A stretch of 64,000 nt of DNA from Campylorhamphus procurvoides. Taxonomy: Eukaryota; Chordata; Aves; Passeriformes; Dendrocolaptidae. The notes beneath the pieces are model-generated. The model saw nothing but the letters and a program-made list of their open reading frames with translations. It had not been told where the DNA came from and made no database searches. Positions 12,801-24,085 of the stretch are shown piece after piece. The translations under genes were made by a program, and so were the position numbers. The stretch's first letter is position 1. Each line of letters opens with the position of its first letter. The stretch lies in NCBI GenBank assembly GCA_013396655.1, contig WBMV01000127.1, positions 125,889-189,888 on the forward strand, given 5' to 3'.

Positions 12801-14380
12801 GGGAAGAAGAAGAAGAGTGGTTGTGTGTGCTGCAACTCAGCTTTTCAGTTTCTCTCTGTAGGCAGCTGACATTGTGCAGTTGCCATCCATACAATCCATG
12901 GAAATTACATATATGACACCACATTGAGACTTTTTAGATTTTTTCCTTCTGTGTCTTTCAAGCCAGATTATTGCTCCTTTAAATTTGAGCAATTGAAAGA
13001 GGCTGAGTAATTCTGTGCATGAATTTTGCTTTGTAAAGGCACTGCTCCCTTCTCTGTGTAACCCAGGGAAAACCAACAATCTCTGAGCTGAGTAGTCTTT
13101 CCTCCTCTCTGGAAACTTGGTAGGAATGTCTGTGTCAGGAGGGGCTTCATCCTGCAGCTTTCTGACTGCTTACATTAACCCTGTTGGGACTGATCTGCAA
13201 AACTCTTATTCATCCTACTAAAACTGCATTTGATAATCTTTATTTTTATTGTTTGCTTTTAACTCAGCTTCTTAATTCAATCAAAGGTTTCCTAACTGGT
13301 TTGTTCTTTTTGGGCCACTTTCTCATTGTAAAATTTGGTATCTCCATCTCTCCAAGATATCTTCATGGGTTGCACTGCTGGTTTTGGGTAAAGCTTCCCT
13401 CCACCACTGAGAGTGCATGGTAGCTTTTTTTGGTTCCTTTGTTCCTTAAAACAAGAACCTACTCTTTTTTAAGATAAGAACCATAGCAAAGCAGACAGAA
13501 AGATTGTGCTCTACCTGCTGGGCTGTTGAGTGGATGAGCAGTGCAAGAGAAAAGGCAGAAAAGCTGACCTTTCCCCTTGTGCTGACAACTCTGATTTATT
13601 CTTTTTTTTTCCTAAAAGGTGTTCGCTCTGGGAGTACAACAGAAGGCAAAATCAATGTTAAGACCAGCGGGGTTTCTGTGTTTTCCCTCCTTCCCCCACA
13701 CCACCTGCACTTCCTTGAAATGAAGTTGCTCATCAGTAGTTGTGGGATAACCTGTCCCATCACCCTCATGGGTTATTTATGTTTTTATTATTATCTTATC
13801 TCACAAGAGCAGTGGTGACAGTGTGAAACCACTAAAACTTTATATGTGATCTCCCAAAAAGTGTATTTATCAAGTCTAGTAAGTCCTTCTATTTTGCTCT
13901 CCCTGTAAATATCAAGTCCTTTAGAGGAACTTGTCAGGTTTGTGCCCTTGCATAGGGACGCATTTTCCTGCATGTTCTTTTTCATGACAAGTTTCAGGCC
14001 TGTATATGTGTATTTCTCACCTGTGTCCATGTGTGTGCAAAATTTCTGGTTTCTTACTGGAGCTGTATAGAAAAAGCCAGAGACTCCTCCTCTCCCCACC
14101 AATTCCACACTTGCCCTTGTGCATCTCATCTCTTGCACACAAACTCATTTCAACAGAGTCCATTGAACATCTGCTACTAAATTTCTGTTCTTGAAGTTAA
14201 ATGACTGTCTTAAATCTCATTAATTTGAATAATGCATTTTACTGAAATTGGACTCTAAATTCAGCATTATCTGTGCCATGTCAGCTTCTTCATTTCTTCC
14301 TTAACCTTACTCACTGGAGGAAAATAGCTGGAATGCTACTTTGGATACTGCCTTAAAGGATATTTTCCATTATAGTTGAC
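9841..14380. other. Gene-free unique sequence
   Basis: No gene or RNA gene is recognised. Minus-strand open frames at 12538-12924 and 12837-13079, and plus frames at 10067-10330 and 11220-11549, are short, have no domain and lack paired splice signals. A short T run lies at about 13602-13610. Confidence 0.55.
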
Positions 14381-14925
14381 TGTGCTTGGTTGACCCCAGT
14401 CATGAGCTAAACCATCATCACCCAGTTGCTCACTCACTTTCCCCTCTCAAGCAGCATGAGGGAGAAAATAAGGCAAAACTGAGAAAATTTTCAGGATAAA
14501 AATAGTTAATAAATAGTGGAAAGAGGAAGAGAAACAAACAGGAAAGCCCCAGAAGTGCTGCAAAGGCAATCACTACATCCCACAAGCAGACTGAAGTGCA
14601 GTCAGGCTCTGAGCATTATCTCCCACCCAAAGCTGCCTTCTGCTTAGTGTTGTCCTTGTTGAGCATGAGATGGCATGGAATATCCTTTTGGCCACTTGAG
14701 ACCATCAGTTTTGGTTGTGTCCCATCCCAACTTCTTGCCCACACCTCACCTGCTTCCTGGGAGAGTCAGAGTGGAGGAAAAAGAGAAAAACTTGATCCTG
14801 TGCAAGTATTTCTCAGCAGCTGAAACCCTGGTGTGTTGTCAGCACTGCCTTAATCAGAAATATAAACCCCAGCACCACAAGCACTACTAGGAAGAAAATT
14901 AACCCCATCTCAGGTAGACCTGGTA
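14381..14925 (-). mobile_element. Avian endogenous retrovirus LTR, old solo copy
   Basis: About 545 bp matching, by memory, a widespread avian LTR (probably ERVL-like; I do not assign a family name). On the minus strand the 5' end is near 14925 and includes TTAATTTTCTTCC, also present at the start of the plus-strand stub at 31258. The 3' end lies near 14381, where the plus strand begins TGTGCTTGG. The middle contains the ATGGAATATCC and CCCAACTTCTTG blocks typical of this LTR. The TATA region just 3' of its U3 is degraded. No internal retroviral coding sequence adjoins it, so it appears to be a solo LTR left by recombination. I could not find a clean target-site duplication. Its edges are good to about 10 bases, and it is visibly more diverged than the LTR at 20603. 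Confidence 0.75.
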
Positions 14926-17900
14926 AGCAGCTGCAATTGCAAGGGTAAATTTCAACTTTCTAAACTTGTTTCTTTTCTCCACAGCACATGTCCCCCTGTT
15001 CTGATAGTGATTTTCAATGGCTGTGGAAGCCAAGGGGTTGTAAATTCATGCAAGTTTATTTTAAGAAGGGGATGTGGCCCTTTCTTGCTCCTCTCCCTTA
15101 TCATCTGGGCCTGTGAAGGACAGAACATCCCTAAAAGCCTGCTCTGGTCCTGAGATCCTTTGTGTCTGTAACCAGAAGAAGATTTTAGCCCTTGGCTGGT
15201 GTCTCATTGCTCCCCTCCTCACAAGCAAACACTGTCTCAGTGTTCTTTAAAGGGGTAGATGGGCAGTGGGGGGCTGTTGATGTGGTGGGATGAAAACAGA
15301 GCTTTATTACCTTTGTAGGACTTCACAAAAGGTTTCTTTACATTTGTGCTCACCCTGATGAGTCCCCCTGGAGGAGAGAACTATTAAAAGTCAAATCACA
15401 GGTAGTTCAGCATAAAAGCAGGACGAGAATTTTTGCAGAGTGAGTAATTATTCTGTTTTAAGGCCCTGTTCCACACAGACGCAGTGAAAAGTGTTTTGTG
15501 TTATGTTCCTAAGGAAAAGATATTTCTTTGAAGGGGGATGTGTGTGTCAAAACAACCCACACACCTCATCATAACAGTTCCAAAATCTTGTTTCCTCTGC
15601 CAGGAGATACAGATTTTCTTTATGGATCTCTAGCTCCTTTCTAGGTTTTGATTAATAATAAAAAACCAGTCAAAAAAAAAACCCCAAGGAGACAAACCCC
15701 AACCCCACCACTGCTTTGTGTCTATGATAGCTGGTTTGTTTGCTTCTTTGGTTTTGGGGGTATGCTTGAGGGTTTTTAAGTTGAGCCAAAGAGTGTCTTT
15801 GAGTTGTGATGTGTTTTTATCTATTGGCAAAACCTCTGACTTGGAATAGGCAGTGGAGGCAAAAGAATTCACTGTAGTGATATTAAGAAGAGATAGGAAC
15901 ATTCTGGGTTCATTCTGCATCTCTTCACCTGTCATTGCTTTGATATCTATTCTGATTATTATAAGTGAAAGCATTTAGCTGCATTTTCATAAGCTGTATA
16001 AAATGTCACCTTTTAGCAATCATTTTGTACCGGAAAACTCCTTTTGCACTAGAAAAACAGGAAATGAGGTTGAGCATTGCTACTTCTTTCAAAGCTCTGT
16101 CTCTGAACTGTAATATTGTGCTTGTATGGCAAAGGAGCTCTGTAATAAACAAAACAGAAGGAAAAAACGTCAAGTTGAACTAGAAAAGAAAACTTAAAGC
16201 ATTACTAACAGTAAAGGAAGCATGGCCTGCTACACACAGAGGAAAATTGTTTTGTGTCTCTCCTGCCCACACCAGCCCAACCAGATAACATTGCGTCTGA
16301 GTGTTAAATGTTTTACCACAAGGAAAAAGAAACCAAAAACATAACTACTGTCTTTGTCTGTCCTGGCCCTAACCCAGCCTGCTGAGCAAGGTTTCTGGGT
16401 GGTTAGCTGGAATGTAGCACAGGACCTTCCCTTTCTTTTATCCTTATGGAAATTGGAGGATGGTGCCTGCCTGGGGAGCTTCATAATGTGTATTTTAATG
16501 TAGAATAGATCTACAAGTTGCAGGTTGCAAATGTAGTTCATTACACTTCAGCTGAACAAATTGCTGTACTAATCCCTTCTCTAATGGGAGCTGAAGTGCT
16601 TTATATTGGTTCCCAGTCATTTTAAAAGCAGTTTGAACATCCTTGTCAGGAAAAAAATAGCACACAAAAAGGTTTCCTGTGAAGAAAGGCTTGACCTGAA
16701 AGGATGCCCTGTTAAATACAGTACAAGGCAATTTCATAGTGCTTCATATATATACTTCTGGTGGCCTGGTGTTTCAGAGGGTTACATGATTTGATAAAGT
16801 TATTTATGAGTTAGATTGTTTTCTTGAAGTATAAGAGTCTCTCAACTGTAGTGGTTAATAAGGAACTTGGCATGGTTTTAATTGACAGATTTTAGAATGC
16901 TTGATTTTTTTTCAAATTAATGATACTTATACTACAGTTATAAGAGTGATCATAGTGGTATTTATTCCCTTAAAATTTGGGTAGAACTCTCAGCTGTAAG
17001 ATGAATAAATACTCTTTTAAATATGCCTCTGTGCTGCTTGCACATTTGTGAGAAGAGACATTTGGAAACATTTGTCTTGTGTAATAAAACATAATGAACC
17101 TCTCACAGCCTTGGGTAGGAAACATTAGTCCAGCAGATTTTCCTAATAGTGGGACAGTGCAAAGTGCATCACAAACAGCATTAAAAATCATTACTGGCTG
17201 GCAGAAGGCTGTCTTTGTGGACTGCACAAACCAGTGATTTTATTTCAGCTTTAAGACTGTAAAGTGTTCACAGCAGTGCTCTCAAAATCCTAACTAACAC
17301 GGGAGCAGGTACCTTGCTCATGTCCTGGTGTACCTGACAGCTGTAGAGCTTTCCCTTCTCATTATAACATTTTAGTGGGGGTCAAAGCATGTCCAGGGAC
17401 CAGCAGTGGGACAGAGCCAGCCTTTCCCTTTTTACCTCGAGGATTCAGACCCAGCCAAACCATTAGTGCTGCGAGTTGTTACCACCCAGGGGCCGAGCAC
17501 AGGATGTAAAATTAATTTGGTAGTCTCAGCCCAGTTCTGAGTAAACACATCTCCACCGTACAAATATGATGAAACCTGGCACTAATTGGCACCCTCGCTA
17601 GCAGCCTCCTCAGAGGTGCCAAAATAACTGCAATGTCTCTTTGCTTCTCGTGGTGGTCCCTCCATGGCAGCGGTGAAGAACAGTGATGGGGCAGGATGGA
17701 GGAGATGGCACAGCTGTTGCCCTCACTGTTTGGTGGGCTAAGTCTGCAAAGCTGTCAGCCTGGTGCACTTCTCATGCCAAACTGTGTAGAGTTACTAGGG
17801 TTTTTCCACCCCTGTTGGTGCACTTTCAGCAGTCTGTTGGCAGTCGGCTCCCAAATCCCTTTTACCATCTGTGTGGTTGGTGCAGTGATAGCAGAGCAGC

Positions 17901-20597
17901 TAAGCGGTTCAAATGTGGGTTGGGATGGTATATTTAGGAACTCAGAGTTACAGCCTCTGCAGGCAGAGCACATTGCTGACAGGTAGCTATTAATCACTTT
18001 TAGCCATCCTTTTCACTGCCAGCTGCTTTGCAAATGAGGATTGGCACATGGTGGATGAACACCTCCTCATTGTCCACAATGAGAGGAGTTTGTACCTTGT
18101 TTTCTGTGGTAGTAACCCTGGGAATGTCAGCAACCCTCAGAGGAGAGCACAGGTTTCAAAGTGAGACAGTCTTTAAATGTATGTAGTGCCTGGAGGTCTA
18201 CAGGTTTGGGAAAAATAGTTATAGAGAGTTATAAAACAGTTATAAAGGAAAATTCTTTCATGTTGCCCACTTTGCAAGAGCGACCACACATTGGCTAATT
18301 GGTTTTTCATTCTTGGCAATGAAGATTGAAGAAGGAGAGAGCAGGTTTCAAGAGAAAAATAAATTAATAAACCCAGGCCACTTTTGGATTCTGGTGTCCT
18401 AAGAGCCCTCATTGCTCCAAAGCAAAAATCCACCCCAGAAGGAGTATTTATCAAAGCACAAGTCCTTGGACCTTTTGCTGCTCCTCTGCCCCTGAGGCAC
18501 TGGCATCCCACACAAGCACAGCTTGCACCCATGCTGTTCAGAAACAGCAGGTTGCACCCATCCAGCATACAAAAGAGAGTTCCCCAAAAGCATTAAACAT
18601 CACCCAAGACTGAATTCCACCCCCAAAATTAATAAAGGTGAGAAGCACTGCAGTGGGATAAGGCTATTGTGATGGAGGAGGTAATTTAATAACTTCTTTG
18701 CTGACTTGGTGTGTGATGGAACAGACAGCAATGAAAAGCCAACAGCATGTTAGAGCTGCCAAAGAAATGGTACTTTGGTTGCCACAGTTATAAACCTTTT
18801 CTAATTATAAAGGTAGAGGTCAAATTCAAAACACACTGGGCATTCTCAGTTCTCTGAAGGAGGAATGTGACTTTTTTCTTACTGTTGGCACAGTATCAGT
18901 TAATACCAATTAAATGTTAAGTATTTATCTCAGACAGCAAATGGTGCATCATGTTTCCATTCTTGTCAAAGCCTGGGGCTAGATCCTCACAGGAACAAAA
19001 TATCTATTCATTAAAGATCAAGTAGTACAATAAGAAGAATTCTTCTGACCTTTTCCCGTATTCAAGAAAAAATCTAGCACTGCAATTCTAATTCACTTAG
19101 CTGTACGTATTAAAAATACAAATATTAAAAGATTGTGTTTGCATTTTATACTAAGAACATAAAGGCACAGCACTGGCACTATTCACCTGCTGTTCTCAAA
19201 GTCATCTGGGTGGTTTCCTAATGCAAACAATAAGAATTAGCTGTCTTTTGTTTTAAATCCTTCAGGTCTACAGAATTCAGCAAACCTACCTAGACCTGTG
19301 AGAACTGTAGCCCCTGAGTGTCACCATCTTTAAAATTAATAAACCAAAGTAAGTGGAAAAAGTTTAGGCTGCTGATGTGTGAAGTACTAAGGAACGCCTC
19401 TTCTCATCCAAAGCATCATTTATCTTTGTTAAATATTGCAGAGGTATCTCACACTTAAGCCTCAGTTCTGTGCTTTGCTAAATCAAAGGCATGATGACTC
19501 CATAAAGGTTATTGTTTTTGGCAATAACTTTTTAATAGCAGAATTATTCCTTTTTGCTCCTTACAGCTTTCCTGCAGTGAAATATTTCCATCCCCATTTA
19601 GCTCACCTCAAATCACAACCTGTTTCATCCTCAGAGTGTGCCTTCTGCCAAGATAATGAATTGTAGCAGCTTTTCCTAGCAAAAGAATGAGCAAGGTGCA
19701 AAAGCAAACTCAGGATGATGCAATCCTGTTTATACCTGGTGCTATTTGATCCCTCAAACCTGTATGAACCTGAAATGTTTTACTTCATGTAATGCAAACC
19801 CATCAACCCCACGTTACCCAGCTCAGAAATCGGTCAAATCTGATTTTATGATTGAAAGTTGTTACAGAAATGCACGATATTGGCTAATTTTAAAGATAAC
19901 CAGGTTTTCCCTTTCCACTCAGGGAAGTCTTTTTGGTCTTCCTGACTCAGAAAACTCCATGTAGAGTGAAAAGTAGGTCAGAGAGGGACAGTCTTTTAAG
20001 CCCTGGGCTACTGCTAAAGCCCACAAGTATTATTTGGTGCACCTGCAGTGCTTGGATCTTCTTCAGTATGAAAGGAGCTTCTTTGGAGAGAGTGAAAATG
20101 CAGGTCACATTGATCTTAAAAGAGAGGGGGACCTGATGGGGTAAAAACATCAGCATTTTCAAGGATACTCCAAGAGAAAGCATCGGGCTTACAGTCAAGG
20201 CTTAGGGAATTTTGAAGAGAAAAGGTGTGTTGAAAAGTTGTAAATAGTTAAGACTACTGAAAATGTTGATAAAGTGATGTTTTGGAAGGGTGGAAGCTTG
20301 GACAGCTGATAAAGTGGAACACCAGAGTTAAAAAATAAGTAAATTAACGATCCTGATGGGTCAAGTGTTAGGGTGCCAACAGTGAGGGGAAAAGAATGGG
20401 GACAAAGAGGCAATTCTTACTGAGAGAGTGGGAGTCAAAGCAAACACAGTCCTTTTCCTCCTGCATCTTTGTTAAAAATCTCTAGCTACTACCTCATAAG
20501 ATTGCTTGAACCAAATGAACATTCCCTGCCACACTTTATTCCTGCTTACAATTGCGTTTCACCTTCAAAAGCCTTTCCACATCAGGACTTTGATTGC
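14926..20597. other. Gene-free unique sequence
   Basis: No gene or RNA gene is recognised. The region holds an A/C-rich tract at 15659-15712 followed by a G/T-rich stretch at 15733-15780. The minus open frame 18173-18568 (131 codons) has no domain and overlaps plus frames. Around 17440-17660 the sequence has somewhat more CpGs and a CACTAATTGGCACC homeodomain-like site, but nothing definite. Confidence 0.55.
15659..15712. repeat. A/C-rich low-complexity tract
   Basis: A run of ten A's is followed by repeated ACCCC and AAACCCC words. Within 25 bases a roughly complementary G/T-rich stretch follows (15733-15780), so an imperfect stem-loop is possible. Tracts of this kind recur in the window in both orientations. 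Confidence 0.7.
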
Positions 20598-20602
20598 CAT
20601 AG
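20598..20602. repeat. Target-site duplication, left copy (CATAG)
   Basis: CATAG lies directly before the LTR's first TG and is repeated exactly at 21259-21263 right after its terminal CA. This is the 5-bp duplication made when the provirus integrated. Confidence 0.85.
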
Positions 20603-20605
20603 TGT

Positions 20606-20627
20606 GCTGGTTTAGAGGTAAACCAGC
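20606..20627. repeat. Palindrome at LTR terminus
   Basis: GCTGGTTTA and TAAACCAGC form 9-bp perfect inverted arms around a GAGG loop, three bases inside the LTR end. On a minus-strand transcript it would fold as a hairpin at the end of U5. Confidence 0.9.
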
Positions 20628-20983
20628 AAGAGAAACAGACCCACCACAAGAGAGATTTTAAGTCAGAGTTACAATTTAACAAAAGATATTACCATAAATA
20701 CACTGACACAAGAAAAAACTGCTTCCAACTCACCAGAACCCAACAGTATAACCCAGTGTCCCAGGGCACAAGCCCAAAGGGGTTTGTTAGCCCTGGTGCT
20801 GAGACTCACGTGGTTCTCCTGAGTCCTAAGCAAAAGAAGTGAAGAACCTGTTGGTGCAGATGATGGCTGTGGTCTGGTCAGAAGTGATGGTCGTAGTCCA
20901 GTCAAGAGTGGTGGTTTCCTCCTGTTGAGGTCCTGCTGCTCCTCTGGATCCAATGAGAGGGTGCTCAAAACCTTCTGAGCCCC

Positions 20984-20992
20984 CTTTATGTA
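20984..20992 (-). promoter_or_regulatory. TATA-like box of the solo LTR
   Basis: On the minus strand this reads TACATAAAG, within a C/G-rich setting and at a position expected for the LTR core promoter. It is the main evidence for orientation. Whether it still drives transcription is unknown. Confidence 0.35.
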
Positions 20993-21258
20993 CCCCCAGG
21001 GAGCACCCAGTCCCTCCCCCAGGGCGGGGACTCACACAATGGGTGATTAACTCTGTGAGTTAATCATGGGGTGATGTTGAACCCTTGATGGCCCATTAGC
21101 AGTCACACCCCTCAGGCTGGGTGTGGAGGTGCTAACAACTTTTTGGGCAGCTGCTGCAAATGGTCCATTGTTCTTGGGGAATGAATAGAGGGTGTAGAAT
21201 ACACAGCTTTAATCACCCCCCCACAGTGATAACTGGTCCCTCCTACTGAACTAGGACA

Positions 21259-21263
21259 CATAG
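21259..21263. repeat. Target-site duplication, right copy (CATAG)
   Basis: An exact repeat of 20598-20602, abutting the LTR's terminal CA at 21257-21258. Confidence 0.85.
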
Positions 21264-21609
21264 GAAGGGAATACAGTTCAGAATAACGTAAGAGGATGAT
21301 GTGGCCGAGGTATCGTGTTTGGTCAGTTTGCTTTATGAGCAGCAAAGCACCAGAGCTGGCCCAAAGGGAAAAATGTAGGAGAAGGGCAAAAACTAATTAC
21401 AAGTCTTTGAGTCAGGGAGGGGAAAATAAAAGAGTGGCAGAGAGATGGCGGAAAAAAGGGTGAGAGTTGGAGCTCTTTTTCTTTTAGTAATGGTCAGTTT
21501 TTAATTCACCACATTTGATAGTTTAATTTTTGCTAAAGCAAAGACCACCATTTTGCTTTGGGTAATTCAGCCCATATTGCTGTCCCTAAAAATGGGATTT
21601 CTCAACCCA
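21264..21609. other. Spacer between two LTR-like blocks
   Basis: No gene is seen. Purine-rich stretches (around 21360-21480) could be host DNA or unrecognised retroviral flank. Confidence 0.4.
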
Positions 21610-21970
21610 TGTCCAGTGTGCAGGAAGCCAATCTCACACACAGAGCTGTGGTATTAGTTTATTCCATATTCACACCAGGCAAGAGACAGCAGGGGCTGAG
21701 GGGTCAGTAGGAGGACTCCAGATTATTGTGGAGGGTAAAAAAGCCCAGGTGGTCCTTTGTTCAGGGTCCCTCATTTGAGGCTGTGGGGTCTGTTGGATGA
21801 GACAGGACCCTTCTCATTCCCTGGGACTCTCTGGGGGAATTGCTGGCTATTGCTGACCCTTTTATCAATATCACCAGAACCCCTTGAGATATCAACATCC
21901 CCAGGCTCAGAGTGTGGCCTGATTGACATGTGTAAGATGCAAATTGAGAGAGGCCTGAGCAAGGTACACT
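21610..21970. mobile_element. LTR-like block, unclassified
   Basis: The block has LTR character. It contains an AATAAA on the minus strand (GTTTATTCC at about 21656-21664), a GGGTAAAAAAGCCC box that resembles a plus-strand TATA region, GGTCCCTCATTTGAGG and GTGAGATTGG-like words, and a TG at 21610 with a CA near 21968. The signals conflict on orientation, and no matching target-site duplication flanks the tentative ends. It is recognised by style, not by a named family. It could be an ERV1- or ERVK-type solo LTR or a fragment of one. Confidence 0.35.
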
Positions 21971-22438
21971 GAAACTGCAGGAGAGATTATTAATAGGGTT
22001 AAACTAATGGGTTATAAACTGTATCTCCAGAGTCCCAAACTGAAAATGGAGGCAAAAATTTGGGGGATAAATTAATTAATAGATTCATCCTTAAACATAC
22101 AGCACCTTCTTCATTTATGTGGCAGATGCTGCTCCTGGTTAACATCATAACCTGCAGTTAAAACTGAGTTCTGTAGTAGGGCACTTTTGAGGAAAATTTG
22201 CAGAGAATGGGGTATTTGTTGGCCCAAATCTTTTAGCAAGCCCATTATTTTATCAGATAGTCACTTAAATAGATTCTGTTGCACTTCTATTATGTACAGA
22301 GCTGAGAAGAATGTTCGAATTAAATTTGAATAATGGCACACAGCTTTTATTTGTTGAAAACTTCAGCTGTAATGAAAATAAGTGTATAAAGAGGAGAGGG
22401 AGATGTGGCTCACTGAAGATTTTTCTCTGATGTTGTGG

Positions 22439-22510
22439 CAAAAATATGAGGAAAATATGAGCTTCTGGACAAAAATATGAGCAAAGTATGAGCTTCTGAG
22501 GAAAAATACG
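22439..22510. repeat. 31-bp imperfect tandem duplication
   Basis: Two adjacent 31-bp units (22439-22469, 22470-22500) differ at about four positions, and a partial third follows. Each unit itself contains two copies of an AAAATATGAG-like 11-mer, so the array grew in two steps. Confidence 0.85.
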
Positions 22511-23864
22511 TTTTCCACTGATACTTTACAAGGTTTATTAAAAAGGGAGTGAAATACCTTAGAAAAATCTGTGGATTTGAACTGTACCTGTATTCACATT
22601 TACAAAAGGACTTCTCTCACCACACAGTCATAGTTTTGTTGCCTGAAAAATGTTCCCTGTTCTTTGAGCTGAGCTCATTTGGATCGGATGTGCAAAGCAC
22701 AGGTATGCTGGCGAGGGCTTTGGAAACCTCCCACCTCCCTTGGAATTCATTCCTTCTAGGAGTACTGTGGAACCATCTGTAGGGATGTCTGGGTGCCATA
22801 AAAAGAGATCTGAAAAACTTCTGGCAAATGGTGCATATTTCAGAGCACAGGATGCAGATGGGTAACCCTGATGTTTGTATAAGCCCTTATACAGGTGCTG
22901 GGAACAAGTGCAAACAAGAAATCCAGAAGAGCTGCTAATTGAGATGATGTGAGAATAAGTAGCTTGCTGGGGAATAAAGTACAGCCCCCTGCATGACCAG
23001 CCTGGCTCTGCTCCTCCTGTTTCCTCAGCACATTTATGGGGGTGAAGAGGGAGCTCTTTCTGAACTTCTCTTCCCCACTTTGTCCTTGTAGAGTCAGCCA
23101 TGGTGACATGTATATCCAGGAACTGCATTTAATAGCCTTGTGAAACATTGCAGGAGTTTAGGGTTGAGACTCTTTTGACAATGATAACCTTATAAATTCT
23201 TTACCTAACCAGGGTGACACCTGGTGCAAGGGAGTGCTCTGTCTTCTTCAGCACCTTGGTTTGGAGTAGAGCTGGGCTTCTCAGAGAGGATACCAGCTCC
23301 ATCTGGGGTCTGTCAGATGAGGCTGTGAAGCTGTTTTTATTGTTGTTTTTGTTTTGTTTTATTTTCCACCTTTCTCTTAACACTTAGAAATCTGGCAGAG
23401 GAGGTTGCCTGAAGAAATACAGTTATGTGCTCTGCAAAACAAAGTCCACTGTCCCAAATCTGATCAGCTTTGAAGGACACTTCTCTGAGAGCACACAAAG
23501 GTCACCTCTTTCTCAATGTACAGCACACTGGGGCCTGTTATGTGGTTGGAATTAATCCCAGGAGAGTAAAAAGGAGTGGATATGGAAAGACAAACCCCAA
23601 AGAATATGTATCTTAGTAAAAAGAGCAATTTGGATCACAGCAGGACTTGTATTATGATTAAAGTGTTTCAGAAGGCTGATAGGACTGCAAAGACTAATTG
23701 ATATTTTAATTAGACAAAACCAAATGAACTACAGGTGTCATCCCAGATATGAGAAGTGAGCAGAAGATTTCTTTTGTTCTTTACTGCTTAGTGATTTTGG
23801 AGATGTTCAGAGATGTATGAAATCTGGCAGTTGTCCCCAGGGAGACAATCTCGTTTTCTAGCCC

Positions 23865-23882
23865 TTTTTTTTTTTTTTTTTT
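23865..23882. repeat. T18 homopolymer
   Basis: Eighteen consecutive T's. It could be the poly(A) of a minus-strand retrocopy, but the sequence to its right shows no gene-like content and no well-placed AATAAA, so it is treated as a simple repeat. Confidence 0.9.
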
Positions 23883-24001
23883 AATACTCTCTAGTCACCC
23901 TGCTTATTTGTCTTGAATATTAAACAAGTGCCTCTTAGGGATTATCACTCAGCAGCCTTGGCTGGATCAAAACTGTCTAGACTATGACAATGCACCGTAT
24001 C

Positions 24002-24085
24002 TATCTTTGCAGGTTTTGTCTGGTTTATTCTTTGGGGTTTTTTCTGCTTTGGTTTTGGTTCTTTTCCTCTTTTTTTCTTTTCCAG
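24002..24085. repeat. T/G-rich low-complexity tract
   Basis: TTTGGGGTTTTTT, GGTTTTGG and a CTTTT-rich end make this strongly strand-asymmetric. No coding value is seen; the minus open frame across it is lysine/proline-rich for that reason alone. Confidence 0.7.

Larger units (their letters stand above)
20603..21258 (-). mobile_element. Solo LTR of an avian endogenous retrovirus
   Basis: This 656-bp element starts TG and ends CA, with imperfect inverted ends (TGTGCTGGTTT on the plus strand, TGTCCTAGTTC on the minus). It is flanked by identical 5-bp CATAG duplications. I infer minus orientation from a TATA-like TACATAAAG (20992 down to 20984) about 265 bases from the 21258 end. A 3' U5-like segment then runs to 20603. 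A 9-bp-arm palindrome sits at the 20603 end, and an imperfect 24-bp duplication lies near 20860-20906. There is no gag, pol or env sequence, so the interior was lost by LTR-LTR recombination. The open frames inside it (20669-20968 and 20826-21035, minus) are LTR sequence, not genes. The intact duplication and clean ends suggest it is younger than the other repeats here. A 5-bp duplication fits several ERV classes, so I leave the class open. Confidence 0.87.

Noticed and set aside
22439..22510. Possible CRISPR-like repeats
   Set aside because: The units are directly adjacent with no spacers, and the genome is that of a vertebrate.
22628..23128. Longest open frame (166 codons, minus)
   Set aside because: No recognisable domain or motif, other open frames overlap it on both strands, and it has no promoter or splice context. 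A frame this long is expected by chance in 64 kb read six ways.
23865..23882. Poly(A) tail of a processed pseudogene
   Set aside because: No gene-like sequence or well-placed AATAAA lies on the side where the retrocopy would be, and no target-site duplication was found.
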